From: Phylloscopus collybita
Lineage: Eukaryota > Chordata > Aves > Passeriformes > Phylloscopidae
Reading direction: 5' to 3'
Assembly: GCA_027886175.1 (NCBI GenBank)
Contig: JAJNNQ010000009.1
Location: forward strand, 15,535,501 to 15,599,500
Length of the DNA: 64,000 nt
Shown: one piece after another, positions 1 through 12,510 of the stretch
Layout of the letters: the number at the start of each line of letters is the position of its first letter
How positions within the stretch are numbered: position 1 is the first letter of the stretch
The notes under the pieces: generated by a model
Databases searched by the model: none
Told to the model about the DNA's origin: nothing
What the model saw: only the letters and a program-made list of their open reading frames with translations
Position numbers and translations under genes: made by a program

Positions 1-3000
1 TTTGTCTTTGCTTCACCAATCGAATTGTTCTGTGTAGAATAGCATAAAAGGGAAGACATCCCCAGAAATAAGCACAGTCATTTTCAGCCTTCTGAAGTCA
101 GAGTCTGTGTCGTTGTGGTGTATAACAGCGTCGAGATACAGAGAAGAGAAGCAACTACTGGGTCACATTAGGCAAGATTGTTATGCATGGGAATCCTAGT
201 TATTCTTTCTACAACGTTGAGCTGACTGAATTGCATGTACAAGGTACAGTTTTGGAGGGTGATGAAGAAAATCAATTTACTGCCAAGAGTTTGCTTGGAA
301 GATCCAAGATCCTCACTGCTTCTTGTTTTGGGACGTCTCTACAAAGAAGCTTCATAGGTCTCATTCTCTGTCAGTTATGCAACTTAGATCAGCTCCCCCA
401 ACTCCAGATTCACTATTCTTTTGGTGTAAGAATCACACTTGATTCTGTATTGCCAGTTTTAACACGTAGGCATCCTTTGCTCTTGGAAGTAACAGGGCTT
501 GATGATCTCTGATTCATACCATATGAAGATATGAGGTCTTTATAGTGGTCACACAGAATAAGCACATCTTCATTTTCCAAGAGAAGGCTGGGGTTGGGAA
601 GCAGATTATACAGCAGTGTGATTGTTTTTCTGCAACACATTTCCCATTTAATTATTATAGAGGCAGATTTGTACAGTAAATGATTCATTGAGTCAATTGA
701 GTGACTAATTACTTTCAGCCTAGGCTAGTTTCAGCAAGATAAAGGCATATATAGATTGAATAAATGCAAAGGATCCATGACAATTATTCCCATAGGTGAC
801 AGAGACCCTGGTAGGAGGAAGGGTGGGAAAACCAGGAAAATTTAGGAGACCAGAACTAGGAAAGGACCACAGCAATTTTCCAATTCCTGAAATCATGTTA
901 AAGGTTATGTGAACAATCTAATTAACTAATCAGAATAATTAAAGAAGAATTAATTCTTTGCCCTTTGAACAGGTAGTACAAAAGCAGACAGCCTTAGCTA
1001 CTGACAGCTTTCCAACATTTCTATGCTCTGCTACTCCCAGCTTTAAAGGGAAGCTACCATGGAAAGAGAATCCCTACTTTCAGCTTCAGTCTGCCTTTGA
1101 GGTATCTCAGCAAGGGGCAGACTGCAAAGACAGTTCAGTCCTGATTCACTTCCCTCCCACTAAAGTTAAAACACTCTGGAAATCATATCAGGCTTCATTT
1201 TCAGAGGAACCAGCAAGAAAACCCATACATTCAGGGTCAAGAGGGAGTATGGATGACCATGTATGCACCAAGTGGTTCTTTAGTAGGGCTTGATCCATGC
1301 ACCTAGGGCTGTCTTAGCTTATGGTGGAAATATTAACTGGCTCATTAGCATAAATGTTATATTTCTTAACTTCTTGATATTCTTTTCTTATTTGAGCCTG
1401 AAGGCACATGATTAGTCATCACATCTCCTTGTCACATAAAGAAACTCAGTTCTGTCACGAAAGTAACAACCAGTCTCTAGAAAAAGCAAGTATTTTTCCA
1501 TAAGGCAGACTTTGGGGCTTCTTCTGAGTACCACCTAACAAAGCCTGTTTTAGGAACAATAGTGATACAAAGAAAAACACTGCCACTCATTTGTTAGGGA
1601 TGACCTGATCTAAACTACCTATTGTATATGACTTTTCTTTTCTTTAAATGGAGAGAGGTTATGACTGAACTATTGAATCAGAAATGAAATTTCTGGTTTG
1701 TGTTCTTTAAAATTTGTTGGAACATTTTGTCTCCTCCATCCTATTTTAACAGGAGAAACAGAAGGACAGATTACAGAATAAATAACTTTTTAAATGGCAT
1801 ACGCATAAATTTAATACTGTTAGGGCACAAACTGACAAAAGATATGGAATTAGAAACGGAGATGGGAAGCTGCCACCATGGCCATGGCAAGTTAGGTCAG
1901 GAAAGGGGGAACAAATTGATTCCACAAAGTCAAAGGTCTATGCAGCAAATGCTGCTAGGCACTGTGCCAAGTTCTAGAAAAGCAAAGATTAGATGGGGAG
2001 ATAGGACAAGCACCAGGCAACAGAATTGCTCAAGACAGAAATTTAGCTAGTAAACAAGTTTTATAAACTATGTCAACCTGTGTATTAGGCTTGAAAATCT
2101 GGGAAAGCTGGTGGTAAACTAGCAACTAGGCTCTCAGGTCCATCTTCAGCTGCAAGGATTTATCGAGCCTTCATCCTCCCGTGGTGCAGAGACTAGGAGG
2201 CTGTCTGGCCACGTGGATGCTTGATGTATTGACAGAGTTTATCAGCAAAGCAGTAAAAGAGCACCCCAGGAGCTCATTCTGTCTACACAGCACCTCAGAT
2301 TTTAAAGTCACAAAACTACTTCTAAGTGTATTCCTACTATGGGACCTACCTGACAGCTCAGCTGGGGATAGGGCTGTTATAATCTTTCTGCGTAGCATCC
2401 CACTGTACCATACAGAGCTCAAACTACCATTTCTTGCATTCTCATTTCTAAACCACTAGAAAACAAGTGCTATAATGGTCAGAAGAAATGTAAGAATTCT
2501 TGGATATGTGCAAACTTCTACTTAATTTGCACACCTAACAAGAAAGACAATACTTTTGTCATTTATTCCAAAACAATAAATTTATAAGTTACATAAATGG
2601 AAGATTATATTTTATAAATTGACATTATCAAGAGTTAGTAATGTTTTATTCTTTAACCTTTGTTACGTATTATGATATTCTAAAATTCATATATAAGGAT
2701 TCTATGTTCAATTTTCAGTTGGAAATAACAGCCTTGGTATTTTTATGGTAGGTATGAAACGGCCAGTGACAGTAAGGAATGACAGAATATGCTGGAAGGC
2801 TTTTTTTGTTGTTTGGATTTTTTGACTCACATTCAGGGACATACTCTCAGTAGACTTTCATACTGTGATTACAACAGAGGAAACACAGAACATCATCTAC
2901 CATGGTACTGTCATTAGACTAAAGTCACCAAACCTGAAAATCACAGGGAAGATGGTCTAGACTAGACAATGGCAAAAATACAATGGTTGAAAAGAAGTGT

Positions 3001-5732
3001 ATTTCCTCATATCATTCCCTGAACCTCAAACACTAATAAGGTAGCTAGCATCAATTCCAAGGTTCTTACCTGAGTAGCAAATAATGAATGAACTTCCTCA
3101 TTCAGAAAGCCTCCAGTCCTTCAGGTGCTTCCAAACAGTGGATGACATTCATCTGCTAATTAACCTTCATCCAATGCCCAGCTTTAACCAAATATTTCAT
3201 AATTCAAATGTATCTTAGGTGGCAGATGGTGGCTGTATTTCACTAATAAATAAAGTGTCAGGTACCTGGATTCATGACCTTAAGAAACAGTCTAAAAAAA
3301 TTAGGAGCTCTAGCTCACAGTCATTCCATCTCCAAAAGACTGCAGCATTTCAAAAATGTATGAGACAGACAACAGATCTTAAAAAATAGCATAAAACTTA
3401 TTATTTGTTGTTTAGCAAGATCGTCAAACATAAAAGCACAGGTGTCAGAATACTGCTTGAGGGGGAAGTTTTGATGCAGCCTCTTGAAGGGAAGACCTAA
3501 TAGTGTCCATCAATTACTGAGCCAGAGATCCACAGTGCACTTTCCAGTCAGTTCAGAGAAGGCAATATGAACGCCTTGAAAAATTACTTTATGCTAAAAG
3601 CAGATTCAGTATGTGTTTAAGATGTGCCTCTGTGCCACAGGAACATACAGCATAAGCTAAGCTCATGAAAATAAATCACTCTCCAATGAGAAAAATATTC
3701 AATACCATCATATCTGATTATGTTCTGAGAGTTAAAAAATAACCAGAAAATAAACCATAAGTTCAATATAAGAGATTTCCTTTCAAACAGCATTTTTCTA
3801 TGTGAAAAAATTCTGTATACAGAGCTAATAAAAATAGAGGGGTTTTTGTTTTGTTTTGTTTTTTAATAGACCATGAAAGACATTCAGTGAAACTTGTTAT
3901 CTTCATATTAATCTTACAGGCCCCAAGATTAACTACATCTGTTTCTTTTAAAAGATGCATGCATATATATATATATATGTTTGTTTTGGTTTGGGGTTTT
4001 TTTTGCCTCAAGTTGTTTAGAGCTGTCACTGAAAAGGAAGCTAGAAAACCCCTTTCGTTTCAGTACTCAAATGCTGGTTTAGGCATTTTAGGTAGTACTA
4101 AGAAAAGGCAGCATAGATATTAATCTCAATTCAGCTTCAGTCACAGGTAACATGTTGCCATAACTGCCTGCAATATGCTGATTCAAACTTGGAACATCAT
4201 TATAATTCTGCATTCTCATGTATTTTTGAAGAAATTGAGTTCTGGAATAGGTGTAAATGTTTAACAACCCGTGAAGTCACATATACATTAACTCATAGCA
4301 GAGAATGCAGTAAAATCTTCATTTATGTCAGATGTATCAGTAATAGCTATTGAAATCACAAGCCATTTTAGGTCTAAATGCTTTGGGAAATTACGTCTCT
4401 GTAACAGTAATACTCAAATCACAAAAATCATTGCTTTTTCCCCTCTGAATATTACTTGTTACCTGGATTAGTCAGTACCAAAATATTTTTATTAATGCAC
4501 CAAAAGTAAACAGATACCTTGCTTATATTTCCATATCTTACTAATTAAGTCCTCTGACTAACAAAATTATAATCTAACAGTGCTACAGTTTCAATCTGGA
4601 CTCATTTACTAATTTCTGTAGTGAACCCTGACAAGCCTTACCTGCTGTGTTTCCTTATCTGTGAAATTAAGCTAATTTGCGTGTAGGCAGAAAAACACTT
4701 AGAAATTCTTATTGGAACATTCCTGCTGGATGTTTTTGAATATTTAGAGAGCAACATGAGACAAAAAAAATGTTGTTAGGCTTCTGGAGTACAGCACAGA
4801 GGATATGTCACAAAATGACAGCAAGGCAAAGCCAGCTATACTGTTTTCAAATAAATGCTTTTAACACTGTTTTGTTATTCAAATCATGCAATAAGAACCA
4901 ATTATTTGTTTCATATGAAAGCAGAAGTCCTTCTGCTTCAAGGAGATTAATTGGCTTGCCTAAATTCTGTAAGTTTTGACTCAGTGTTGAGAAAAAAGCA
5001 AAACAGAATGAGGCCATCATTTTTACTTTTAGTACTCTGGTTCAGGCCAAACAAAAAGAATGAATGAAATCAATTTGTCATACTGAAAGTACTTCTTGAA
5101 TGGGAAATATGATCCAGCTGCTTATAACCATAGAGAAAATTTTAAGGCATTTCTATTAACTTGAATGTTCTTTGAAGTAACCAGAAGATAGTGCAAAAAC
5201 TATCATAATATCTATGTATTCATTTATTCTGTCTTTGGACAAAGAATACTAAATTTTTGTTCTATCTCAGGGAAAAAATAATTTTCCAGAGGGACTCTAA
5301 GTTGTAAATGGAAAATCCCACTTTGAAGGTGCTTTGAACTGTGGTGAGAAGGTGGAAATTCTGAATGGTTGCAGAGGGATTAACTGTTTTCCTGAATATC
5401 AATACACAGGAGTGAGACCAAAAATAAACAGACTGATCACTCTGTCCCAGTATGTAATACTTGTCAATAAAGGAAAATCAGAAAAAAAGCAGACATCTGT
5501 ACACACCAGGCAGCAATATCCTTGTTCCCTCTCTGTGAATGAGCTATAACACTACCTAACTTCAGGCATAACAATCTGCTAAGATGTATGCACATTTCAA
5601 ATGCAAGTGCAGATAAATCAGTTTTATTTGCAGCTCTGCTCATGAAATATGTAATATGATATTATGTCACTGTTTCCAGGACTTAGACTATTTTTTATTT
5701 TGTTTCAATGCAAGAATTACACTCTTTAAAGT
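1..5732. other. Unique AT-rich non-coding DNA
   Basis: No gene, RNA gene or recognisable transposon was found in this stretch. Open frames are below about 120 codons, lack family-like motifs and occur on both strands at the frequency expected for AT-rich DNA. It holds a short (AT)8 run at 3963-3978 followed by a G/T-rich tract, and scattered A and T runs. Very old, diverged repeats could be present and missed by eye. Confidence 0.6.
3963..3978. repeat. (AT)n microsatellite
   Basis: Eight uninterrupted AT units, followed directly by a T/G-rich tract that extends to about 4004. A simple repeat with no sign of function. Confidence 0.85.
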
Positions 5733-5994
5733 TTATAGACTCATATAAGAGTTTGAGTTGGAAGGAGCCTTTTAAAGACCATCTAGTACACTCCCTACCT
5801 GAGCAGGAACATCTCCAACAAGATTAGGTTGCACAGAGCTCCATCTAAGCTGACCTTGAATGTTTCCAGGGATGGGGAATCTACCACCTCTCTGAGCGAC
5901 TTCTTCCTGTTCTTGACCACTCTTATTGTGAAAAAACTTCTTTCTTATATCTAATCTAAATCAACACTCCTTCAGCTTAAAAACATTACTCCTT

Positions 5995-6026
5995 TTCATA
6001 TCACAACTCTCTTCATATCACAACTC
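5995..6026. repeat. Tandem duplication inside the CR1
   Basis: The 15-base segment TTCATATCACAACTC occurs at 5995-6009 and again at 6012-6026 (period 17). The CR1 family as recalled has a single copy here, so this is probably a local duplication after insertion. Confidence 0.75.
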
Positions 6027-6159
6027 ACATCATAGGCTCTGCTCAAATGTTTGTCCCCATCTTTCTTACATACCCCCTTAAGTACTGAAAGGCAAAAATA
6101 AGGTTTTTCCAGAGCCTTTTCTCGTGGCCAAACAACCCAAATCCTCTCAGCCTTTTCTC

Positions 6160-6993
6160 TTTTCCTTGTAGGAGAGGTGCTCTATCCTTCTAATCAACTT
6201 GGCAGCCTCCTCTGGACTTTTTCCAAGCGACCCATGTCCTTCCTCTGCTGGGGACCCCAGAGCTGAACACAGCACTACAGGTAAGGGCTAACCAGAGCAG
6301 AGCAGGGGAGCAGAATCCTCGCCCTTGCCCTGCTGGCCACACTGCTTTGCAGCCCAGGGTGGAGTTGGCTTTCTGGGCTGTGAGTGCACATTGCCAGCTT
6401 TTGTCCATCCTTTCATCCACCAGCACCCCCAAGCCCTACTCTGCAGTGCTGCTCTCAATCCATTCATGCCCCAGGCCGACAGCAGGGGTTGCTCCAACCC
6501 AGCATAGCACCTTGCCCTTAGCTTTGGTAAATCTCATGGAGTTCCCATGGGCCCACTTCTCAAGCTTGTGCAGGTCCCTCCACCATATTTCAGGTGTGGC
6601 AACAGCACCACCCAGCTTGGTATCATCAGCAAATTTTTAGAGACAACACTGAATTTCTATATCTAAATATCTATGCCACTGAGGAAGACATAAAATACCA
6701 CTGATCCCAAGGACCCCTGGGAGTATACCACTTGTCATTCATATCCATCAGGACTCTGAGCCATTGTCTGCTACCCTCTGGATGCAGATGTCCAAACAAC
6801 TCCTCATCCACCAAATAAATCCATCTCTCTCCAATATGGACAGAAGGATGTTATGGGGGCCCATGTGAAAGGCTTTACAGAAATCCAGATAAATGGCATC
6901 TGTAGCTCTTCCTTTGTCAACTGATGTAGCCACTCCATCATAAAATAATCCCCTTAGGTTGGTCAGGCTGGATTTTCCCTTACACAGTAACAC
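6160..6993 (-). pseudogene. CR1 ORF2 relic (reverse transcriptase and C-terminal part)
   Basis: Broken remains of the CR1 ORF2 polyprotein (endonuclease plus reverse transcriptase), read on the minus strand. From 6993 to 6748 an open stretch of 81 residues contains KGKSSLTNL, a [17 protein letters not shown] block (RT motif A with its catalytic aspartate) and QRVADNGS. Stops and shifts follow. The catalytic box FADDT, equivalent to the YADD box of motif C, is readable at 6633-6619, followed by KLGGA, KWAHGNSMRF and HEWIESS. An in-frame TAG precedes GLGVLVDERMDKSWQCAL at about 6432-6390. The order matches CR1 ORF2, but the endonuclease and the N-terminal half of RT are missing. It cannot encode a working enzyme. 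Confidence 0.88.
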
Positions 6994-7146
6994 TTTAAAT
7001 GAAGTGAAATTAAGATGTCAAACCAAATGTTCTATTTTCTTAGCATATTTTTGTAGGCTATTATGCATTAGCCAGTGTATTTTTGTTAGATTTATAAGGT
7101 ATATGTTGCTGAACCTGTAGTTCATAATCAGGTTAAGTTACTGTCA

Positions 7147-7151
7147 GAGAC
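7147..7151 (+). repeat. Left target-site duplication (GAGAC)
   Basis: GAGAC directly precedes the TG end of the LTR that starts at 7152 and is repeated exactly at 7925-7929, directly after its CA end. A 5-bp duplication is typical of ERVL-like elements. Confidence 0.8.
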
Positions 7152-7924
7152 TGGAGGAATGGATTGTCTCCAGACATTTTTCGATGCCTGTGTGGGAGGG
7201 AAGGGGCAGGCCCAGCCTTGCCCTGGTGAGGCAGTGAACTGCCCCCCACCCTAACTGGACCCCATATCCCAGCCTGGCAGAACTGCCAAGCACTGGCACA
7301 CCAGGCAGTGATCCCTCTGCCCTAACCCAGCCCCAGAGTGGCCAAATGACCAGAAGTCCTGCCTGGAGGGAGGGCCCAGAGAGGCCATTGGGTATTTAAG
7401 GCCAAGGAAGGGGACAGGACATGTCTTAACCCTATCCTCCTCTTGGAGTTTCTGTCTGAACACTACTGGAACCCAGGAACTGGTAGCTTTATGTGTGCAC
7501 TTATGTACATTTTCTGTCTTTCTTCCTCTAACTCCCTTCTCTTGGAACATTTTGAGTAACATAACATCAAAACAAAAGTTTCCTAAGTTGAATGGGCCAA
7601 ATTAATGCTGTGAGAAGTGTTTTATGTTGATTGGGTAGTTACTAAAGCTTTTGCCAAAGTTCCTTGATTTTTTTAAGTTTTGCCAGTAAACTTTTCTGTT
7701 GTTTTGGCCTCTTGAAAATATCTGATTGGTATTTCTTCCGTGCATCCAACACATAGTACATGAACCACTGTGAAGTCTTTTTGTTGGGGCCTTACATTTA
7801 CACATTTGACTGGAAATTTTGCTTGAGAAGGGACAGTGCAATTGTCTGATTCTCCTCCTACTATGATTCTGTAGATGTGCCTTGGTCAGTAGCAAACCGT
7901 TTAAGGGATAATTCATATATTCCA
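7152..7924 (+). mobile_element. Solo LTR of an endogenous retrovirus, ~773 bp, 5-bp TSD
   Basis: The segment starts TGGAGGAATGG and ends ATATATTCCA, a short imperfect inverted pair with canonical TG...CA termini, and sits between exact GAGAC duplications. Its first 250 bases are GC-rich. A TATA-like TATTTAA lies at 7393-7399 and a variant poly(A) signal AGTAAA at 7685-7690, giving the plus-strand order promoter then poly(A) signal expected of U3-R-U5. No primer-binding site plus gag follows and no second LTR is adjacent, so this is a solo LTR left by LTR-LTR recombination. The 5-bp duplication suggests a class III (ERVL-like) source; this class call is inference. The termini were deduced by eye from the duplication. 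Confidence 0.8.
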
Positions 7925-7929
7925 GAGAC
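7925..7929 (+). repeat. Right target-site duplication (GAGAC)
   Basis: Exact repeat of 7147-7151, immediately after the CA end of the LTR. Confidence 0.8.
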
Positions 7930-7956
7930 TGTGACTTTTATGATCACAGCCTGCTT

Positions 7957-8367
7957 AAGGGAAGCCATGTGAGGAGCAGCTGAGGTCCCTTGGTGTGTTC
8001 AGCCTGGAGGAGGAGACTGAGGGGAGACTTCATTGCAGTTACAACTTTCTCGTGAGAGGAAGAGGAGGGGCAGACACTGATCTGTGATGATCAGTGGCAG
8101 GGCCCGAGGGAATGGCCTGAAGCTGTGTCAGGGGAGGTTTATGTTGGCTATTAGAAAAACGTTCTTCACCTACAGGCTGGTCAGGCACTGGAACAGGTTC
8201 CTCAGGGTAGTGGACACAGCACCAAACCTGTCAGAGTAAAAGAACTATTTTTCAATGCTCTCACATGCATGGTGTGATTTTGGGGGATGGTCTTGTGCTG
8301 GCCAGGAGTTGGACTTGATGATCTTTGTGGGTCCTTTTCAGCTCATCATCTTCTGTGATTCTGTGAA
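7957..8367 (+). mobile_element. CR1 LINE 3' fragment, plus strand
   Basis: About 410 bases of CR1 3' end. Diagnostic blocks in order are GAGGAGCAGCTGAGG, TTCAGCCTGGAGGAGGAGAC, GGGGAGGTTTATGTTGGCTA, GTTGGACTTGATGATCTTTG and the terminal octamers CTTCTGTGATTCTGTGA at 8351-8367. The fragment is heavily 5'-truncated and has no usable ORF. It begins about 30 bases after the LTR duplication at 7929, so two independent insertions lie side by side. Confidence 0.92.
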
Positions 8368-11300
8368 AATTGAAGCAATTTTTTGTATGAGTATTGTACG
8401 GGAAAGCATAACATGGGAAACCTTTAAACAAATATCATGTAAGAAGTCAATAATTTTCATATGTTTTCCTTTTGCTCAAGTTGTCTAGAAACTTGTCAAG
8501 AATTTTACCTAATTTGTCTATTAATATACAAGAGGAAATTTATAGGGAACTTTGAAAATGGAGTAATGAACTTAATTGCCCAGGGCACATGGAAAACTTT
8601 TAGTAATAACCTCTATAGCATAATCTATAACTATAGGAAATATAAATTCTTGAACATTTCATTCTTCTTTCCTTTTCTCTGACATCATTGGGATTTGTGT
8701 GGGTAACTGACAATGTTTATGTGATCTCAGAATTCAATTTATTCTTTTCCACTAAAAAAATCTTGGGGTAAAATTAAAATAAGATTCATTTCACATGACA
8801 GCACAGCAGAGCACAACTGTTAACCAACTGTGCTTTAATGTAATAGACATGTATAGCAACCAGTGCTTGAAGTTACTGTGTTAGTTATTTTTATTTCACA
8901 TACATCAGTCATTCGTGTTTCAGGATTTATGTCTAGAATCTACTAAGAACAGAAAACAAAATGTTCCTGCTCTTTGGTTCCTCCCTACTCCTTATTCCAT
9001 TCTGCCCCACTTCTCAGTGTTGTCTGTGGAACAGAGTGTCAAAGTTTAATAGCCAGTGTAGCAGAATTAACAAGAAGTGCATGGGCATGTAATGGTGGTA
9101 CTGTTTGACAGCTCAAAGTTATAATTTTCGTGTTAGTCTTGAATTTGAATTTTTTTTTTTTTGCATGTATTTAAGCAAAACCACAGAAGCTAAACAATCC
9201 TGTGCTATGTATTTTTGAAAGAAAAATAAATCTGAGATGAAGCACATGCACTTCACCTTTGGTTGAGTTGCAGAAGGTTAGGCTGCTCTGCTGCTCAGAT
9301 AAAAGCCCAGTGGGCATCCACTGCCTTAGCTGCAAGCTGGGAGAGGTGGGGGGGCACATCTGGGTGATTCTGTCAGGCAGTAGGAAGGATGAGCTTCACA
9401 AGAAAAAAAAATATATCTCAGTTTTTTGATGGAACATCAAACTGCAGGAGCAATTTCTAAAAGACTGGATTGAATAGTTAATGTAGAGCTATATAAATTG
9501 AGGGGAAAATACCATTTTGTTGTAGGTATTGAAGTGCTTCACTGACATGTTCTTAGCAGCATCTGTGATAAAAGATAACTTCTCAACTGCTTCACACTAC
9601 ATGTAATGTTATGTTTTCCTACACTCAATGCACACGTTAAAGTCAATGCTCTTCAATATTTATCATTTCATAGTAGCTTACCAGTGATGCACAGGTAGAA
9701 ACAATATTGAGGAGAAAAAGAAAATGTACTAATAGAGGGTTTCTACAAGCTGCCCACCAAGATAAGAAACCCTCCTAACCTCCTGAAAAAATTCTGTACT
9801 TTCAGAAATTATTAGATCTGTGTGATATTGTTTCTGCTGAATAGTGGGAGTGGTAAAATGTATTCCATCTAACAATTTTGCCAAAGTCCAGGCTCTTCTG
9901 ACCCAATTGGGACATCTTTGCTGTGAAAATCAGTGTAAATAGGTCATAGTAACAGATATGCTTACATGAAAATTCAAGAGGAGCATTGTCTGCTTTCAAA
10001 GTGCACAAAAAGATATTAACATTTACTCAAATAAAAAAAAAAAAATTCCCTATTAGTTAAAAAACAAAACCAAAAGAAATCTAAAAGAAACTCAGCAGCT
10101 GCTGAAGTATTACTAGACAGAATTCCTTGCACTAGTATCATAACTGTAGATCTTTCTGCCAGATAAAAGCTTTGTTCAAGGAGAATAAGAGGAAATGGAT
10201 CAAAGTAAAGTTCCCCATATCCACCACTTCCTTGTTCTAGGAAATTTGAATTCCTACTGCAGAAAGTAATAAATTACATTTTTCTGCTTTTCTTGGATAT
10301 TGAATAATGTCTATACTTAGTGTGTTAAAAACAGTATCTAGAAAAAATTAATTAGAGCTAAGAGCACAGTAATTTTGGTGCCCATTTTTCATTCTCCTCT
10401 GCGTAGTCTATGCAATTTGGATTTTTAATTTTTTTCCTAGTACCGTAGTGCTTCTGTATTCTTGTGATGTACTTCTTTACCATAAAAAATAGTTCATTAT
10501 CTTTAATAATGGGTTGCATTCTGAAATCTGAAGTTCTTATCTGTGTCTAGGAAATCATTAATTTGAGCACAAATTAATAGACAAAATTTGAAGCAGATTG
10601 CAAGAAGCATCAAATTAAAATTGTTAGAAAACGCTTTGAACAGATTTCTTTGAATAACTCAGTACCTTCAGTCTTGAGCACAGTTCTCCTACCTACATTA
10701 AAAATATTTACTTTTCCCCTCTGTGGTTATCCAATAAACCAGTGTTACTGTTGTTTGTTTTAAACTGAACTCATAAAGGCAGCTAGAGATTATTATGGTG
10801 AATGACAAAGCAAAAATGGTTATTTGTTTGAAATACTTGGACTGAAATGCAAATATATTCTATCCCTGTTTTCCTGGTGGTCATTGACTCTACACCTGTG
10901 TAATAAAAATAATCTTAACTTGCAAATGTTTCCACTCTTTAATCTCATGGCTGCTAATATAAATGTGTAAGAAATTCCTAGACCATGGATTGAAATCCTG
11001 GCCTATGGTTTTGTAGACAAATGTTTCATAGCAGCTGTTTAGACACACCCACTGCTTTGAACTGCATGTCTCTTGGCTTCTTGCTGCAGTGTGCCTTGAC
11101 ATCAGTGGTAGAAGGGGAGAGTTTCTCATTATATTAGTTGTTTTATTGCTTGAGCATATGTTATGATTTCTTGTGAATCCTCCTAAGCCGTTGGTGATCT
11201 GTGTTGATGATGATCAGAATATTCACAGGAAACACATGGGTTTAACTCCTCTGGGGAAGGAGGAAAAATAATTCAGTCCTGTTTCTTGATGTTCTACCAG

Positions 11301-12235
11301 GTATACAGTCACTGAAGAGGTCACCTTCTCCCCAAGCATTTTAAAATTAAAAGTTAACACTGCTTAGGTGCTACAAGAGTAGCTGTAGATAAACACATGC
11401 TTGTGAAGTAATTGCAGATACTGCCCTTGCTTGGCTATCTTTACAAGCAACACAGAAATCCAAGGGTCACATTTTACTTTGGGCTCATTTATACTCTGTT
11501 AGTGTAGCTTAACTTGCAAAAATCCTACAAGATTTATTAGCCAAAGGCCTTCCATGGCTACAGGAATCATGTATATTGACATATTTGTAAGAGTCAAGAT
11601 GCATGATTTCAGAGGGGGCCAACCCATTGAATCAATAACAAAACAGAGCCACATCTCTATGCTGGTGAATAGCTCTCCCTGAAATGATTGGGGGATCTTT
11701 TGTGAGCCTACAGTTTTCAAATAAAGAGAGGAATGACTAATGCATCTCAGTATCATTACTCTAATGTGGCATATTTCTTGTCACTTTTATCCTTATGTTC
11801 CTTCTTTCCAGCTCATTGCAGCTTCTTTCCAGCTTGCCATCATTTCAGCTCTGTTCATGATGCTGTTTCTGCAAAGACAGCTCTTCTGTGATAAGTTCTG
11901 TTTGTTTCAACACATTTCTCATTCAGTGCAAAATTTTCACTTGTAACATTAAGTCTGTAGTTTGTAGTCTTTTTCTCTCCTTTATGCAGTAACTAAATTC
12001 AATAAAAGTGGAGTGTCTTCTTTTAGCTGTGTTTTCTTGATAATACTGCAATTAATATAGCACCATTAATTACAGATTAGTTTATTAAAAACACTAAACA
12101 AAGCTCAATTGACAAATTGACATGACAGTTGAAATATTGGATGAGAATGCATTGGTTCCTCTCTGCTGTTTTTTGACATTACTCATTCCTTGTTCCCTAT
12201 ACACTTCCCAGAAAAAAATAAGCAAACAAACCCCC
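8368..12235. other. Unique AT-rich non-coding DNA
   Basis: No gene or recognisable repeat was seen apart from short A/T runs (for example near 9150 and 10032). Open frames are under 90 codons and unremarkable. Confidence 0.55.
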
Positions 12236-12510
12236 CATAGAATCATGGAATGGTTAGAATGAACCTTAAATGTCATATGCTGTGGACAAGGTCACCTTCC
12301 ACTCTACCAGGTTGCTTAGAGCACTGGCCTTGGACACTTCCAGGGATGGGGCATCTACATCTTCACTGGACAACCTGCTGAAGTGTCTCACTGCCCTCAC
12401 AGTAAAGAATTTCTTCCCCATATCTACTCTAAAGCTACTCTCTTTCAATTTTAATCCATTCCCCCCATCTTGTCACTGCATGCTCTTGTATATAGTAATT
12501 CTTACAAGGT
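12236..12510 (-). mobile_element. CR1 LINE 3' fragment, minus strand
   Basis: Antisense CR1 3' end. It opens with CATAGAATCATGGAATGGTT (the inverted terminal octamer region), then CACTTCCAGGGATGGGGCAT, CCTCACAGTAAAGAATTTCT and CTTGTCACTGCATGCTCTTG. These blocks stand in the order of the CR1 3' consensus as I know it. The right (5'-truncated) edge is vague, about 12500-12515. The open frames overlapping it on both strands are only this repeat. Confidence 0.9.

Larger units (their letters stand above)
5733..6994 (-). mobile_element. CR1 LINE, 5'-truncated, minus strand (ORF2 relic plus 3' end)
   Basis: Read on the minus strand this is the 3' part of a chicken-repeat-1 (CR1) non-LTR retrotransposon. 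It starts inside the reverse transcriptase domain near 6994, runs through the C-terminal part of ORF2 and ends in the CR1 3' tail near 5733, where the antisense form of the family's end (TTTGAGTTGGAAGGAGCC) is seen. 5' truncation is normal for CR1, because reverse transcription starts at the 3' end and usually aborts. The copy is old: frames shift, stops interrupt ORF2, and the terminal octamer repeats are blurred. It carries a local tandem duplication at 5995-6026. CR1 identity is firm; the subfamily was not determined. Confidence 0.9.

Noticed and set aside
6190..6640. Several overlapping small frames on both strands
   Set aside because: All are explained by the CR1 ORF2 relic on the minus strand; plus-strand frames are its shadows.
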